From Spongiibacteraceae bacterium (GTDB lineage Bacteria; Pseudomonadota; Gammaproteobacteria; Pseudomonadales; Dasaniaceae), in the NCBI GenBank assembly GCA_028280715.1, contig JANQLG010000043.1, positions 1 to 64,000 of the forward strand: a stretch of 64,000 bases of DNA, in the 5' to 3' direction. This document shows, piece after piece, positions 9,959-18,961 of the stretch; position 1 is the first letter of the stretch, and each line of letters starts with the position of its first letter. The position numbers and the translations under genes are program-made. Under the pieces are notes generated by a model, which did no database searches, was not told where the DNA came from, and saw only the letters and a list, made by a program, of their open reading frames with translations.

Positions 9959-10939
9959 TTAAATGGATAATGCACCATTGCCTCTGTTATAAGAAGAGGC
10001 GCCGTTTTCTAACAATCTTTTCGAACGTTCGCGAATAAAAGTATTTGCATCATCAACACTATGATTTCTTATTACATCCATTAACTCTTTGTCTATGTTT
10101 TCAGTAAGAGCTAAAAACGCTTCAACGCGAATACCAGTATTAACATCATTAACTAACGCATACATCAGTGCTTGTCTTACTTCTTTTTGCTCAGACAGCG
10201 TGACTAAATGCTCGATTGCGTTATAGCGAACACCGGGGTTGGGGTCATTAACTAACGCAAATATTAATGCAGCTTTTATTTCCTGATTATCAGAAAATTT
10301 TCCAAATAGATCGGTTAACTGCAAACGCACATCGTCACGACTTTCAGTATTTAAACTTTGTGTTAGCAATCGCCGGATACTTGGATTTGTGATATTGCCG
10401 CGAACCTGTGACTGTGATGCTAAAGCAAAAGAAAACGTCACTTCGCCATTATCTTTATCGTAAGCATCCAAATTCATATCGACAATTTTATAGTCATCGT
10501 TTTGCACAAATTCCCACGGACCAGTACTCTCAGAAAAATTATTTTCAGCAATATTTTCATTGAATGGAGAAACTTCTGGCTCGATACCAATAAGTAAACC
10601 TACTAAAAACATTAATGCCATACCGGTTAATTGCACTTTAATCGGTAGCTGTATACGCCATAAATTATTCCAATACGATAAAAATGATGGCTTTTGACTT
10701 TGGCGAACACCTCGAAAAGTAGTCCAACGCACACCCTGAAGACGTTCATCACTAATCAGCGGTTTTGTTCCTTTTGGTAGTAAACAATCCAGCGACGAGT
10801 GTTTCTCATAAAGTTGTTTTAATTGCTCATCGCTCTCTAAAGCATGCTCAAAAACAGCCTTTTGTTCATCGTTTAGCTCACCATAGAGATAATCGATAAC
10901 CCATGCTTCACGTTTCTGTTCAGGTGTGTGATTCGTCAT
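9959..10939 (-). CDS. membrane anti-sigma factor with HEAT-like repeats
   Basis: A 326-residue protein, probably the anti-sigma factor for the ECF sigma factor whose gene it overlaps by 4 bases. The cytosolic N-terminus (D-Y-L-Y-G-E-L-N-D-E-Q) resembles anti-sigma domains that follow ECF genes; no zinc-binding HxxxCxxC motif is visible. One membrane helix lies near residues 104-122 (L-T-G-M-A-L-M-F-L-V-G-L-L-I-G-I). The outer part carries HEAT-like helical repeats (A-L-I-F-A-L-V-N-D-P-N-P-G-V-R, then A-L-M-Y-A-L-V-N-D-V-N-T-G-I-R), which is uncommon for this class and may sense a periplasmic partner. The partner and signal are unknown. Confidence 0.75.
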   Translation of the reverse strand: MTNHTPEQKREAWVIDYLYGELNDEQKAVFEHALESDEQLKQLYEKHSSLDCLLPKGTKPLISDERLQGVRWTTFRGVRQSQKPSFLSYWNNLWRIQLPIKVQLTGMALMFLVGLLIGIEPEVSPFNENIAENNFSESTGPWEFVQNDDYKIVDMNLDAYDKDNGEVTFSFALASQSQVRGNITNPSIRRLLTQSLNTESRDDVRLQLTDLFGKFSDNQEIKAALIFALVNDPNPGVRYNAIEHLVTLSEQKEVRQALMYALVNDVNTGIRVEAFLALTENIDKELMDVIRNHSVDDANTFIRERSKRLLENGASSYNRGNGALSI

Positions 10940-11481
10940 CTTTGATTCTCATGTAACATTTTTCGGAGTTTATCTCTCGCTCTAAATAAATAACTTTTCA
11001 CCGAACCTTCAGTGCACGACATAATATGCGCAGCCTGATTAATCGACAGTTCTTGCTGATGACATAACACGAAGGCAATCCGTTCTTTCTCACTTAAACA
11101 TCTGATCGCTTGATGAATCGCCATACTTAACTGTGCACTTTCAACTTCCTGTGTCGGGCAAGGATATTGTTCACCATGATATTCTGTTTCTGTTGCCAAC
11201 CCCCTACTCATTTTGTTGCTTAGTTTGCGTTTATAACCGAGCGCGGTATTGACAAAAATCCGGTACAACCAGGTAGAAAACTGACTCTCTAAGCGAAATT
11301 TAGGCAAAGCCCTGTATGCATTGATAATGGCTTCCTGGTAAATATCATCGGCCTCATCCGGGTGTGATGCCAAACCTGCTGCCAGGGCCAGCATTGGCCT
11401 TTCAACGCCAATAATAATTTGCTCGAATGCGCTGGCTGAACCTCTCTGTGCTGCCTCAATCAAATGTTGTTGTGGTTCCAA
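10936..11481 (-). CDS. ECF RNA polymerase sigma factor
   Basis: A 181-residue sigma-70 family factor of the extracytoplasmic-function class. Region 2 is visible at D-D-I-Y-Q-E-A-I-I-N-A-Y and F-S-T-W-L-Y-R-I; region 4 at L-S-E-K-E-R-I-A-F-V-L and the helix-turn-helix S-I-N-Q-A-A-H-I-M-S. Region 3 is absent, as in all ECF factors. It leads a four-gene minus-strand operon (anti-sigma, beta-solenoid, hydrolase) and probably regulates that operon; this is inference because the target promoter was not identified. Confidence 0.9.
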   Translation of the reverse strand: MEPQQHLIEAAQRGSASAFEQIIIGVERPMLALAAGLASHPDEADDIYQEAIINAYRALPKFRLESQFSTWLYRIFVNTALGYKRKLSNKMSRGLATETEYHGEQYPCPTQEVESAQLSMAIHQAIRCLSEKERIAFVLCHQQELSINQAAHIMSCTEGSVKSYLFRARDKLRKMLHENQR

Positions 11482-11618
11482 GCGCTATCCTTACGTTATT
11501 TTTAGCAATAACTGTTCTATTTGTTTACTTAGAGTCGTCATAGCCTTTTTGGGTTGGCAGAAAGCTATAATATTTTTTCAGCAAGGAATTTGCCGAAGCT
11601 AGAGAAAAGAACCACATA

Positions 11619-11648
11619 TTGACAACAAAGAAAATTATTAAGTATAGT
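11619..11648 (+). promoter_or_regulatory. sigma-70-like promoter for the lectin/TPR gene
   Basis: TTGACA at 11619 and TATAGT at 11643 are 18 bases apart, about 160 bases before the lectin/TPR start. The 328-base divergent gap (11482-11809) also holds the start region of the sigma operon, where I see no convincing promoter. Confidence 0.55.
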
Positions 11649-11772
11649 TCAGAACCACCTTATTTTATAATATAAATAATATATTGAATGACAAGAACCT
11701 TTGTCTACATCTCACATCGAATAAATACAAAGGGGTTGGTTTATAAGGTTACATACTGAGACCGAAAGGACA

Positions 11773-11796
11773 GAAATCGTCATATAAAACGATTTC
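11773..11796 (+). promoter_or_regulatory. leader hairpin before the ribosome site
   Basis: GAAATCG and CGATTTC form a 7-bp stem around a 10-base loop, ending just before the AAGGAG ribosome site (11799-11804) of the lectin/TPR gene. It could affect translation or mRNA stability; function is not shown. Confidence 0.4.
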
Positions 11797-11809
11797 TCAA
11801 GGAGACATT

Positions 11810-13309
11810 ATGAAAAAGTTTTTCTGCTCTATTTTAATATTTGGCACGCTGATTTATGGATACGCCACAACAGCAGATGCGAATACAGAAAAAAGCCTCA
11901 AAGAAAATCCTGCTCTCAAAGCTATTAAAAATACAGAAAAATATGATGGTAGCTATAACGGCAAAAAATACAGATTTGTATTCGAAGCCGTCAGTTGGCA
12001 CGAAGCCAAAAGAAAGGCCGAAATCGCTGGGGGAAATCTGGCATGCGTGGAAACAAAAGAAGAACTTGAATATTTACAACTAGTCAGACAACTAAAAGGT
12101 GGCGATAGCCTTGTATGGGTTGGTTTAACTGATAGCGAAACAGAAGGAAAATGGCGCTGGATATGTGATCAACCTTTAAATAGAGACATGATCTTTGCAC
12201 TTCAGCAGGGGCCCGAGTTAGATGAAAGAGACTATGGGCATATGATGAGAAAAGCTGCCTTTCTATCACGTAATGAAAATGGTGATATTCCTAGACACAA
12301 GAGAGGCGCTTATAAAATAGAAGGTTATCTTATCGAATTTGAAGGTGAATTATCATCGACAGAATGGCAATCCTCAATTGATGCATATTACCAAGCCAAT
12401 GCAACACAATCATTTACCAAACTACTACAGGCGCGTGAATTGTTAAACAGCTGGCGAGGCCAAACTCAAAAATTAATCGATGCCGAAGAAATCCTTCAGG
12501 AAATTATTAAAAAGGACAAAGATTTTGCTCCGGCCTTTAAAGCATTAGGTCGCGTGTATCAAAAACAAAGTTACATCAACAGCAGTCAATTTCGTGCTGA
12601 CAAATTACACACAGCAGAACAATTCTTAAGTGAAGCAATACAACTCGAGCAAGAATATGCTGAAGCCTATATTCTACTGGCCGATATTTATATAAGAACC
12701 AAGCGCTTTGTTGAAGCAAAAGCAGCGCTTCTCAATGCGAATAAGTACGGCGCAGATCCTTTATCGCTACATCTTAGCTGGGGAGAACTATTAAACAAAC
12801 AAGGCAAGATTCAACTGGCCATCAAGCACTATGAACATGTTCTGCAATCTAGTGAAACTGATAGCCAACACTATATTGCTGCGTTAACTGACATCACAAG
12901 TTACCAAGTTCGAACCAAGCAATATGAGAAAGCTAATGAAGGCCATAAAAAGCAAATTGAAATTAGACCTAATGATGCGTGGACCTGGGGCAACTACGCG
13001 GGTTTTTTGCTCTATCGATATAAAGATATTGATGGTGCAATTGAAAAAGCCAACAAAGCAATCAGCATCATGAATTATGGCAATGCCCGTCTCACTCTAG
13101 CCTGTGCTTTGTACACAAAATGGGCCGCACTGAAAGATACCCCTACAACTGAAGACGAAGCCAAGAACTATTTTGAACAAGCACAGTCAATATTCCCCTA
13201 CACCCAAAAAATCATAGAACAATTAGCTAAATATCAACACACACAAGCCACAGCGATTGCCTTACAGAAATCGCTCACTAACACCGAAAAAGAACCCGTA
13301 CTGATATAA
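11810..13309 (+). CDS. exported C-type lectin-like domain and TPR protein
   Basis: A 499-residue exported protein. A signal peptide (about residues 1-25, ending T-T-A-D-A) is followed by a C-type-lectin-like domain at about 45-180: F-E-A-V-S-W-H-E-A-K, then G-G-N-L-A-C-V-E-T and the W-V-G-L-T-D...W-R-W core. From about 190 to 490 there are TPR-type helical repeats (A-F-K-A-L-G-R-V-Y, A-E-A-Y-I-L-L-A-D-I-Y, W-T-W-G-N-Y-A-G-F). It may bind a ligand outside the inner membrane and assemble with other proteins; the ligand is unknown and only some of the canonical lectin Cys are present. It has an AAGGAG ribosome site and lies 2 bases before the M16 protease gene, so the two are probably one operon. 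Confidence 0.75.
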   Translation: MKKFFCSILIFGTLIYGYATTADANTEKSLKENPALKAIKNTEKYDGSYNGKKYRFVFEAVSWHEAKRKAEIAGGNLACVETKEELEYLQLVRQLKGGDSLVWVGLTDSETEGKWRWICDQPLNRDMIFALQQGPELDERDYGHMMRKAAFLSRNENGDIPRHKRGAYKIEGYLIEFEGELSSTEWQSSIDAYYQANATQSFTKLLQARELLNSWRGQTQKLIDAEEILQEIIKKDKDFAPAFKALGRVYQKQSYINSSQFRADKLHTAEQFLSEAIQLEQEYAEAYILLADIYIRTKRFVEAKAALLNANKYGADPLSLHLSWGELLNKQGKIQLAIKHYEHVLQSSETDSQHYIAALTDITSYQVRTKQYEKANEGHKKQIEIRPNDAWTWGNYAGFLLYRYKDIDGAIEKANKAISIMNYGNARLTLACALYTKWAALKDTPTTEDEAKNYFEQAQSIFPYTQKIIEQLAKYQHTQATAIALQKSLTNTEKEPVLI

Positions 13310-13311
13310 CT

Positions 13312-16185
13312 ATGTTTCAAAAATCATTTTTTATAAATAGTAAAATGAAAAAAGCGACCTTAATATTACTCGCCACTGCTGTCATCGCATGCTCACAACT
13401 ATCTGTTAACGAGACCGAAACCACCATCGCTGGTATTAACTTTATCGAAGAAGTAAAAACTGAACCGGACAAGATCGTTATCCCCTATAAAAAATATCAA
13501 CTGGATAATGGCTTAACTGTACTGATTCATGAAGATCACTCTGATCCCCTAGTTCATGTCGATGTCACTTATCATGTTGGCTCAGCCCGCGAAGAACTGG
13601 GTAAATCCGGTTTTGCACACCTGTTCGAGCATATGATGTTCCAGGGATCAAAAAATGTTGCCGATGAGGAACATTTCCAGATAGTCACTGAAGCCGGCGG
13701 CAGAATGAATGGTACTACCAGTAGGGATCGCACCAATTATTTTCAAACCGTACCCGCTAATCAGTTGGAAAAAGTGCTGTGGCTGGAAGCGGATCGAATG
13801 GGTGTTCTGCTCGATGCCATTACTCCCGAAAAATTTGAGGTACAACGGGCAACAGTCAAAAACGAACGGGGACAACGAATCGATAATCGTCCCTATGGCA
13901 GAACGAGTGAACGAATCAGTGAAGCCATGTATCCGGTTGGTCATCCCTACTCTTGGCCAGTAATCGGTTACATGGATGACCTCAACCGGGTAAACGTTAA
14001 CGACCTTAAAGCCTTTTTCTTACGTTGGTACGGTCCTAACAATGCAACCCTAACCATTGGTGGTGATGTCGACATTGAAGCAACGCTCAAGTTGGTCAAC
14101 AAATACTTTGGTTCGATCCCCCGCGGACCTGAAGTAGAAATGGCGCCCAAACAACCAGCCAACCTGGAACAAGATCGCTACATTTCTATGGAGGACAATG
14201 TACACCTGCCATTAATTTTTATGTCCTTTCCTACAGTCTATGACCGCCATGCAGATGAAGCCCCTTTGAGCTTACTAGCCGAAATTATAGGCAGAGGTAA
14301 AACCTCACTACTTTACAAAAATCTGGTTAAGAATCGGCTGGCAGTACAAGCATTTGCCTACCATAGCTGTTCCGAATTAGCCTGCACCTTCGACTTACGC
14401 GCTCTGCCCTCCCCCGACTCAGGCAAAACACTCGCCGACATGGAAAAAATCATTCGCGACTCATTTGCAGAATTCGAACAACGCGGAGTGACTGATGACG
14501 ACCTACTAAAAGCTAAAGCCACGAGGGAAGCCCGCGTCATTTTTGGCCTACAGAGCGTACAGGGTAAAGTCAGTCGCTTGGCCGCTAACCAAATTTATAC
14601 TGGCAACCCCAATTATATTGAGCGGGATATCGCCCGTTATAACAACGTCACTAAAGCCGACGTAATGCGAGTTTACGAACAGTACATCAAAAGCCAGCAC
14701 GCGGTCATTATGAGTGTAGTACCTCACGGTAAAACACAACTGATCGCTCATGAAGACACCTTTGAGCGTCCACAGCGCATAGTACACAGCCAATCGACAA
14801 CCAGTGCTGATGATTTGGTTATGCGCAGCCCTGTCGACAATTTCGATCGCAGCTTACAACCCACCGCTGGCCCCAATAGCCAAGTGGCCGTACCGGAATT
14901 CTGGCAACAAACCCTAAACAATGGCATACGTGTTTTAGGTACTAACAGTACTGAAACCCCAACAACTTCATTATTGTTAAAAGTCCCGGCAGGTCACTAT
15001 GCAGAGAGTATGGACAAAGCTGGGTTAGCTGCATTAACCGCGGCCATGCTGAATGAATCAACGCAAAAACGTTCCAGCGAAGATATCAGCAAAGCACTAC
15101 AGAAACTCGGCAGCAACATTGCTATATCGGCAGGCAATCAGTACACCACAATTTTTATCAGCACTCTCAGTAAAAACCTCTCTGAAACGATGGCCTTAGT
15201 TGACGAAAAATTATTTGAGCCGGCCTTCAATGAAGCTGACTTTGCTCGGATCAAATACCAAACATTGCAAAACATCCGCAGAAACCAAAAAGACCCAAAT
15301 TACTTATCCCAAATGGCCTATACCAAGCTTTTGTTTGGCGATAGTATTGCCGGCTTACCGAGAAATGGTACTGAGCAGTCAGTTAACGGATTAACCTTGA
15401 AGGATGTTAAAGATTTTTATCAACTGCACTTTAAACCTGCCAATTCTCAACTCATTGTGGTTTCTGACGAATCTAAGGCAACGATTCAACAAGCCATCAG
15501 TGGTCTGGAAAAATGGCATGGTCAAGCACCGGCATTGTCGTTATCGCTACCGGTACCAGAACACGAACCCAATACTATTTATTTGGTAGATAAACCCGGT
15601 GCAGCACAATCGATTATTCGTTTAGGTAAACGCGATATCAAAAGGGACTTCACTGGTCAGTTCTTTCGCGCCGAGCTGATGAATTTTCCACTTGGCGGCG
15701 CATTCAACAGCCGCATCAATCTGAATTTGCGCGAGGACAAAGGTTATACCTATGGCGCCAGATCCGGGTTTTCGGGTGGCACGTTGTCCGGTCAGTTCAC
15801 TGCCTCAACAGCAGTACGCGCTAATGTTACCGATAAATCTCTACAAGAGCTTGTCAAAGAAATTAGTACATTCCATATGAATGGCGCTTCCGACGATGAA
15901 TTGGCTTTTATGCGCAATGCCATCAACCAACGCGATGCACTCAAGTATGAAACCCCTAATGCCAAGCTGGGCTTCTTTAGTCAAATTCTCGAATACGATC
16001 TGCCTACAGATTTTGTCAAACAACAATCGGAAATAGTGGCAACAATCTCCACTGAAGAAATCAATACATTGGCCGCTCAGCATCTGGATATCAAACAGAT
16101 GCATATTGTTATCGTCGGCGATGCCACGACTCTTCGTCCACAGTTAGAAGCTTTAGGGTATAAGGTTAAAGACTTTGTGATTTAA
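13312..16185 (+). CDS. M16 family zinc metalloprotease (two-repeat, probable lipoprotein)
   Basis: A 957-residue pitrilysin/insulinase-type protease with two M16 halves. The first half carries the inverted zinc motif H-L-F-E-H and the downstream Glu in K-N-E-R-G-Q, so it is the active half; the second (from about residue 540) lacks the motif, as is usual. A second in-frame Met at 13345 begins a typical lipoprotein signal ending in I-A-C-S, so the true start is probably 13345 and the protein a periplasm-facing lipoprotein; neither start has a good ribosome site. It should degrade peptides in the envelope. It is preceded by the lectin/TPR gene with a 2-base gap. Confidence 0.88.
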   Translation: MFQKSFFINSKMKKATLILLATAVIACSQLSVNETETTIAGINFIEEVKTEPDKIVIPYKKYQLDNGLTVLIHEDHSDPLVHVDVTYHVGSAREELGKSGFAHLFEHMMFQGSKNVADEEHFQIVTEAGGRMNGTTSRDRTNYFQTVPANQLEKVLWLEADRMGVLLDAITPEKFEVQRATVKNERGQRIDNRPYGRTSERISEAMYPVGHPYSWPVIGYMDDLNRVNVNDLKAFFLRWYGPNNATLTIGGDVDIEATLKLVNKYFGSIPRGPEVEMAPKQPANLEQDRYISMEDNVHLPLIFMSFPTVYDRHADEAPLSLLAEIIGRGKTSLLYKNLVKNRLAVQAFAYHSCSELACTFDLRALPSPDSGKTLADMEKIIRDSFAEFEQRGVTDDDLLKAKATREARVIFGLQSVQGKVSRLAANQIYTGNPNYIERDIARYNNVTKADVMRVYEQYIKSQHAVIMSVVPHGKTQLIAHEDTFERPQRIVHSQSTTSADDLVMRSPVDNFDRSLQPTAGPNSQVAVPEFWQQTLNNGIRVLGTNSTETPTTSLLLKVPAGHYAESMDKAGLAALTAAMLNESTQKRSSEDISKALQKLGSNIAISAGNQYTTIFISTLSKNLSETMALVDEKLFEPAFNEADFARIKYQTLQNIRRNQKDPNYLSQMAYTKLLFGDSIAGLPRNGTEQSVNGLTLKDVKDFYQLHFKPANSQLIVVSDESKATIQQAISGLEKWHGQAPALSLSLPVPEHEPNTIYLVDKPGAAQSIIRLGKRDIKRDFTGQFFRAELMNFPLGGAFNSRINLNLREDKGYTYGARSGFSGGTLSGQFTASTAVRANVTDKSLQELVKEISTFHMNGASDDELAFMRNAINQRDALKYETPNAKLGFFSQILEYDLPTDFVKQQSEIVATISTEEINTLAAQHLDIKQMHIVIVGDATTLRPQLEALGYKVKDFVI

Positions 16186-16489
16186 CATTGCATTAACTAT
16201 CTGGCTGCTATTAAGTCATTGATATCAGTGACTTAATGGCCCTTATCAAAGCTGGCGCTACTCAAGCACTATTCGATTCAGGCGATAACAAATTGTTATC
16301 ACAAAACTTCATATACAGAAGTTTTATACACACAGCACCACTATTTAAATCGCCTAAAAAAGCCATATTCTTTTATAGCTATCAAAAATCACCCAAATAA
16401 AAGCACCTGATACGGTTTTACTTCACAAACTTTCGGTATATCCTAAAGCTATTATTGGTGCCGAAGATAACGGCTTATACATCACACTA
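16186..16489. other. 304-base intergenic region with several inverted repeats
   Basis: Between the M16 gene and phoH. It contains an almost perfect 26-base palindrome at 16211-16236 (TTAAGTCA and TGACTTAA arms around GATATC), a 7-bp hairpin GATAACA/TGTTATC at 16284-16300, and an 8-bp hairpin at 16303-16325. No coding frame of note was seen. The phoH promoter should lie here but was not identified. Confidence 0.6.
16303..16325 (+). terminator. possible terminator after the M16 gene
   Basis: AAAACTTC and GAAGTTTT pair around a 7-base loop, with T residues in the right arm and an A/T-rich tail. It lies 118 bases after the M16 stop. The stem is AT-rich, so it may be weak. Confidence 0.4.
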
Positions 16490-17542
16490 TTGAAAACATC
16501 GACTAACTTCCAACAGGTTCTTACTCTAGAACCAAACGATTCCCGCTCATTAGCAAACCTTTGTGGACAATTTGACGAACATCTTCGTCAGATTGAGCAT
16601 CGTCTTGCTATAACGATTCGCAACCGCGGTAACCACTTTGAATTGCAGGGTGAAGAACCCGCCGTCAAAGCTGCCGCCAAGGTATTGAGCAGTCTGTATC
16701 AGGAAGCCTGTGAAGGTGTCACACTTAATTCGGAAACCATACATCTGAATCTGCAACAGGCAGGAATAGAAGCATTGAATGAATCATCACAGCACCATAG
16801 CGTCGAACCCATTACCCTGATTCATACTAAAAAAGCCACCATCAAACCCCGTGGTAAAAACCAACAGGGCTATGTTCGATCGATCACAAACCACGATATC
16901 AACTTTGGTATTGGCCCGGCGGGCACAGGTAAAACGTATTTAGCTGTCGCATGTGCGGTACAAGCTTTAATCAACGAAGAAGTAGATCGCATATTACTAG
17001 TTCGCCCTGCGGTGGAAGCTGGCGAAAAGTTGGGCTTTTTACCTGGCGACCTGGCACAGAAAATCGATCCCTATTTACGGCCTCTGTACGATGCTCTGTA
17101 CGAAATGCTAGGTGTCGATACCGTGACCAAAATGATTGAGCGCAACATTATTGAGATTGCCCCACTGGCCTATATGCGCGGGCGCACCCTGAATGATTCC
17201 TACATCATTCTTGATGAAAGCCAAAATACCACTCGCGAACAAATGAAAATGTTTCTGACTCGAATAGGATTTGGCTCAACGGCGGTCATCACCGGCGATG
17301 CCACACAGATCGATTTACCACGCGGCAATCAATCAGGCCTCACCCATGTCATTAACGTATTGAAGGATGTGAAAGGTATCAGTTTCACCTATTTCCAATC
17401 CAAGGATGTAGTGCGACACCCGCTGGTACAAAAGATTGTCGATGCCTACGAAGTCAGTGAAACCGAAGCCAAGACCTTTGAAGCCAAAGCGTTTGAAGCA
17501 AAGACAGCTGACAGCGGAAAATCCGAACACAAACCGACCTGA
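16490..17542 (+). CDS. ybeZ: PhoH-like ATPase (YbeZ)
   Basis: A 350-residue PhoH-family P-loop protein. The N-terminus matches the family phrase [11 protein letters not shown]; Walker A is G-P-A-G-T-G-K-T with Lys148, and the Walker B region is I-L-D-E-S-Q-N. The family functions with YbeY in rRNA metabolism, as the downstream ybeY gene (2-base gap) suggests. The start is TTG. The C-terminus carries a short repetitive E-A-K-x-F-E-A-K tail (about residues 325-345) not typical of the family core. Confidence 0.93.
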   Translation: MKTSTNFQQVLTLEPNDSRSLANLCGQFDEHLRQIEHRLAITIRNRGNHFELQGEEPAVKAAAKVLSSLYQEACEGVTLNSETIHLNLQQAGIEALNESSQHHSVEPITLIHTKKATIKPRGKNQQGYVRSITNHDINFGIGPAGTGKTYLAVACAVQALINEEVDRILLVRPAVEAGEKLGFLPGDLAQKIDPYLRPLYDALYEMLGVDTVTKMIERNIIEIAPLAYMRGRTLNDSYIILDESQNTTREQMKMFLTRIGFGSTAVITGDATQIDLPRGNQSGLTHVINVLKDVKGISFTYFQSKDVVRHPLVQKIVDAYEVSETEAKTFEAKAFEAKTADSGKSEHKPT

Positions 17543-17544
17543 TC

Positions 17545-18051
17545 ATGGAACTGACCGTCGATATACAAGTCGTCACAGAAGACGACGACCACCCTCCCCC
17601 GGAATCTATCGAACGATGGGTTAAAGCAGCTTTGATGGCGGGTTGTGACAATGTGCCAGATGAAGCTGAATTGACGGTGCGTATTGTCGACACGGCGGAA
17701 ATCACTCAGCTAAACCACCAATATCGCGGCAAAGATTCAGCAACCAATGTACTGTCTTTTCCCGCCGATGTTCCCGATCACATCGACCTGCCTTTACTTG
17801 GCGACTTGGTGATTTGCAGCGTAATCGTCGAACAAGAAGCTCTCGAACAGCAAAAAACCAGTATGGATCACTGGGCCCATATGGTCGTCCACGGCACCCT
17901 GCACCTGTTAGGCTATGACCATATCGAAAATTCCGACGCCGAAATCATGGAAGCCCTGGAAATAAAGATATTAGCTTCGATGCAGATCAATAATCCCTAT
18001 TCTCATATACCCGATAATCAGCGGGTAACAATACCGCGCACAATGCAATGA
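17545..18051 (+). CDS. ybeY: endoribonuclease YbeY
   Basis: A 168-residue metal-dependent RNase that matures the 3' end of 16S rRNA and takes part in 70S quality control. The zinc-binding [11 protein letters not shown] motif (HxxxHxxxxxH) is intact and is preceded by the usual A-T-N-V-L-S-F-P segment. It follows ybeZ by 2 bases and precedes ybeX by 25 bases, the standard ybeZYX order. Confidence 0.96.
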   Translation: MELTVDIQVVTEDDDHPPPESIERWVKAALMAGCDNVPDEAELTVRIVDTAEITQLNHQYRGKDSATNVLSFPADVPDHIDLPLLGDLVICSVIVEQEALEQQKTSMDHWAHMVVHGTLHLLGYDHIENSDAEIMEALEIKILASMQINNPYSHIPDNQRVTIPRTMQ

Positions 18052-18076
18052 CCTCAGGAGGACTGAACCCAAAGTC

Positions 18077-18922
18077 ATGAGCGAAGACCGAAGTTACGAG
18101 TCAGAAGAAAAATCCTGGCTCGACAAAATTACACATCTGTTTTCTTCAGAACCCAAAACCCGCGACGATGTATTGGATGTTCTGAAAGTAGCCCAAAGCA
18201 ACGAGATCATTGATGGCGACGCCATGACTATTATCGAAGGCGCCATGCAGGTCTCCGAAATGCAGGTGCGGGAAGTAATGGTACCGCGCACCCAAATGAC
18301 GGTGATTAAAGCCGGACAACCACTGAGCGAAGTCCTGCCACAAATTATTAAAGCTTCTCACTCCCGCTACCCGGTCATCGGCGAAACCACTGACGAGATC
18401 CTGGGCATTCTGCTCGCCAAAGATCTGTTACCACAAATTCTGCAACAAGATGCTGAAGACTTTGATATTAAGCCCCTTCTTCGCCCCGCTACTGCTGTGC
18501 CCGAAAGCAAACGTCTGAATGTTTTGTTACGTGAGTTTCGTGAAAACCGTAATCATATGGCAATAGTTATCGATGAATATGGTGGTGTTGGCGGACTCGT
18601 CACCATTGAAGATGTGTTAGAAGAAATCGTTGGTGAAATTGAAGACGAGCACGATGTTGGAGGAGATACCTTCATCAAGAAACTGGCCGACAACGACTAT
18701 ATTGTGAAGGCTCTGACCCCCATTGAAGAATTTAATGAAACCTTTAACACTGGCTTCAGCGACGAAGAATTCGATACTATCGGCGGTATTATTTTGCAGC
18801 AATTTGGCCACTTGCCGCGCCGCAATGAAATCGCGACTGTGGATGGCTTTCAATTTAAAGTCCTCAATGCCGACAGTCGACAAGTGCACTTGCTGCGCAT
18901 GTCGACAATTGGCGAAAAATAA
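18077..18922 (+). CDS. ybeX: CBS-domain transporter-associated protein CorC/YbeX
   Basis: A 281-residue cytosolic protein with two CBS domains (V-P-R-T-Q-M around residue 75 and the second near 150, with D-E-Y-G-G-V-G-G-L-V-T) and a C-terminal CorC/HlyC domain (D-E-E-F-D-T-I-G-G). The family is linked to cobalt/magnesium efflux and to ribosome-related functions. It sits between ybeY and lnt in the usual order. An AGGAGG ribosome site is visible at about 18056, 15 bases before the ATG. Confidence 0.93.
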   Translation: MSEDRSYESEEKSWLDKITHLFSSEPKTRDDVLDVLKVAQSNEIIDGDAMTIIEGAMQVSEMQVREVMVPRTQMTVIKAGQPLSEVLPQIIKASHSRYPVIGETTDEILGILLAKDLLPQILQQDAEDFDIKPLLRPATAVPESKRLNVLLREFRENRNHMAIVIDEYGGVGGLVTIEDVLEEIVGEIEDEHDVGGDTFIKKLADNDYIVKALTPIEEFNETFNTGFSDEEFDTIGGIILQQFGHLPRRNEIATVDGFQFKVLNADSRQVHLLRMSTIGEK

Positions 18923-18961
18923 AAAAGCTAGCATAGCAATAAAAATACCCCGGAGCTTCTG

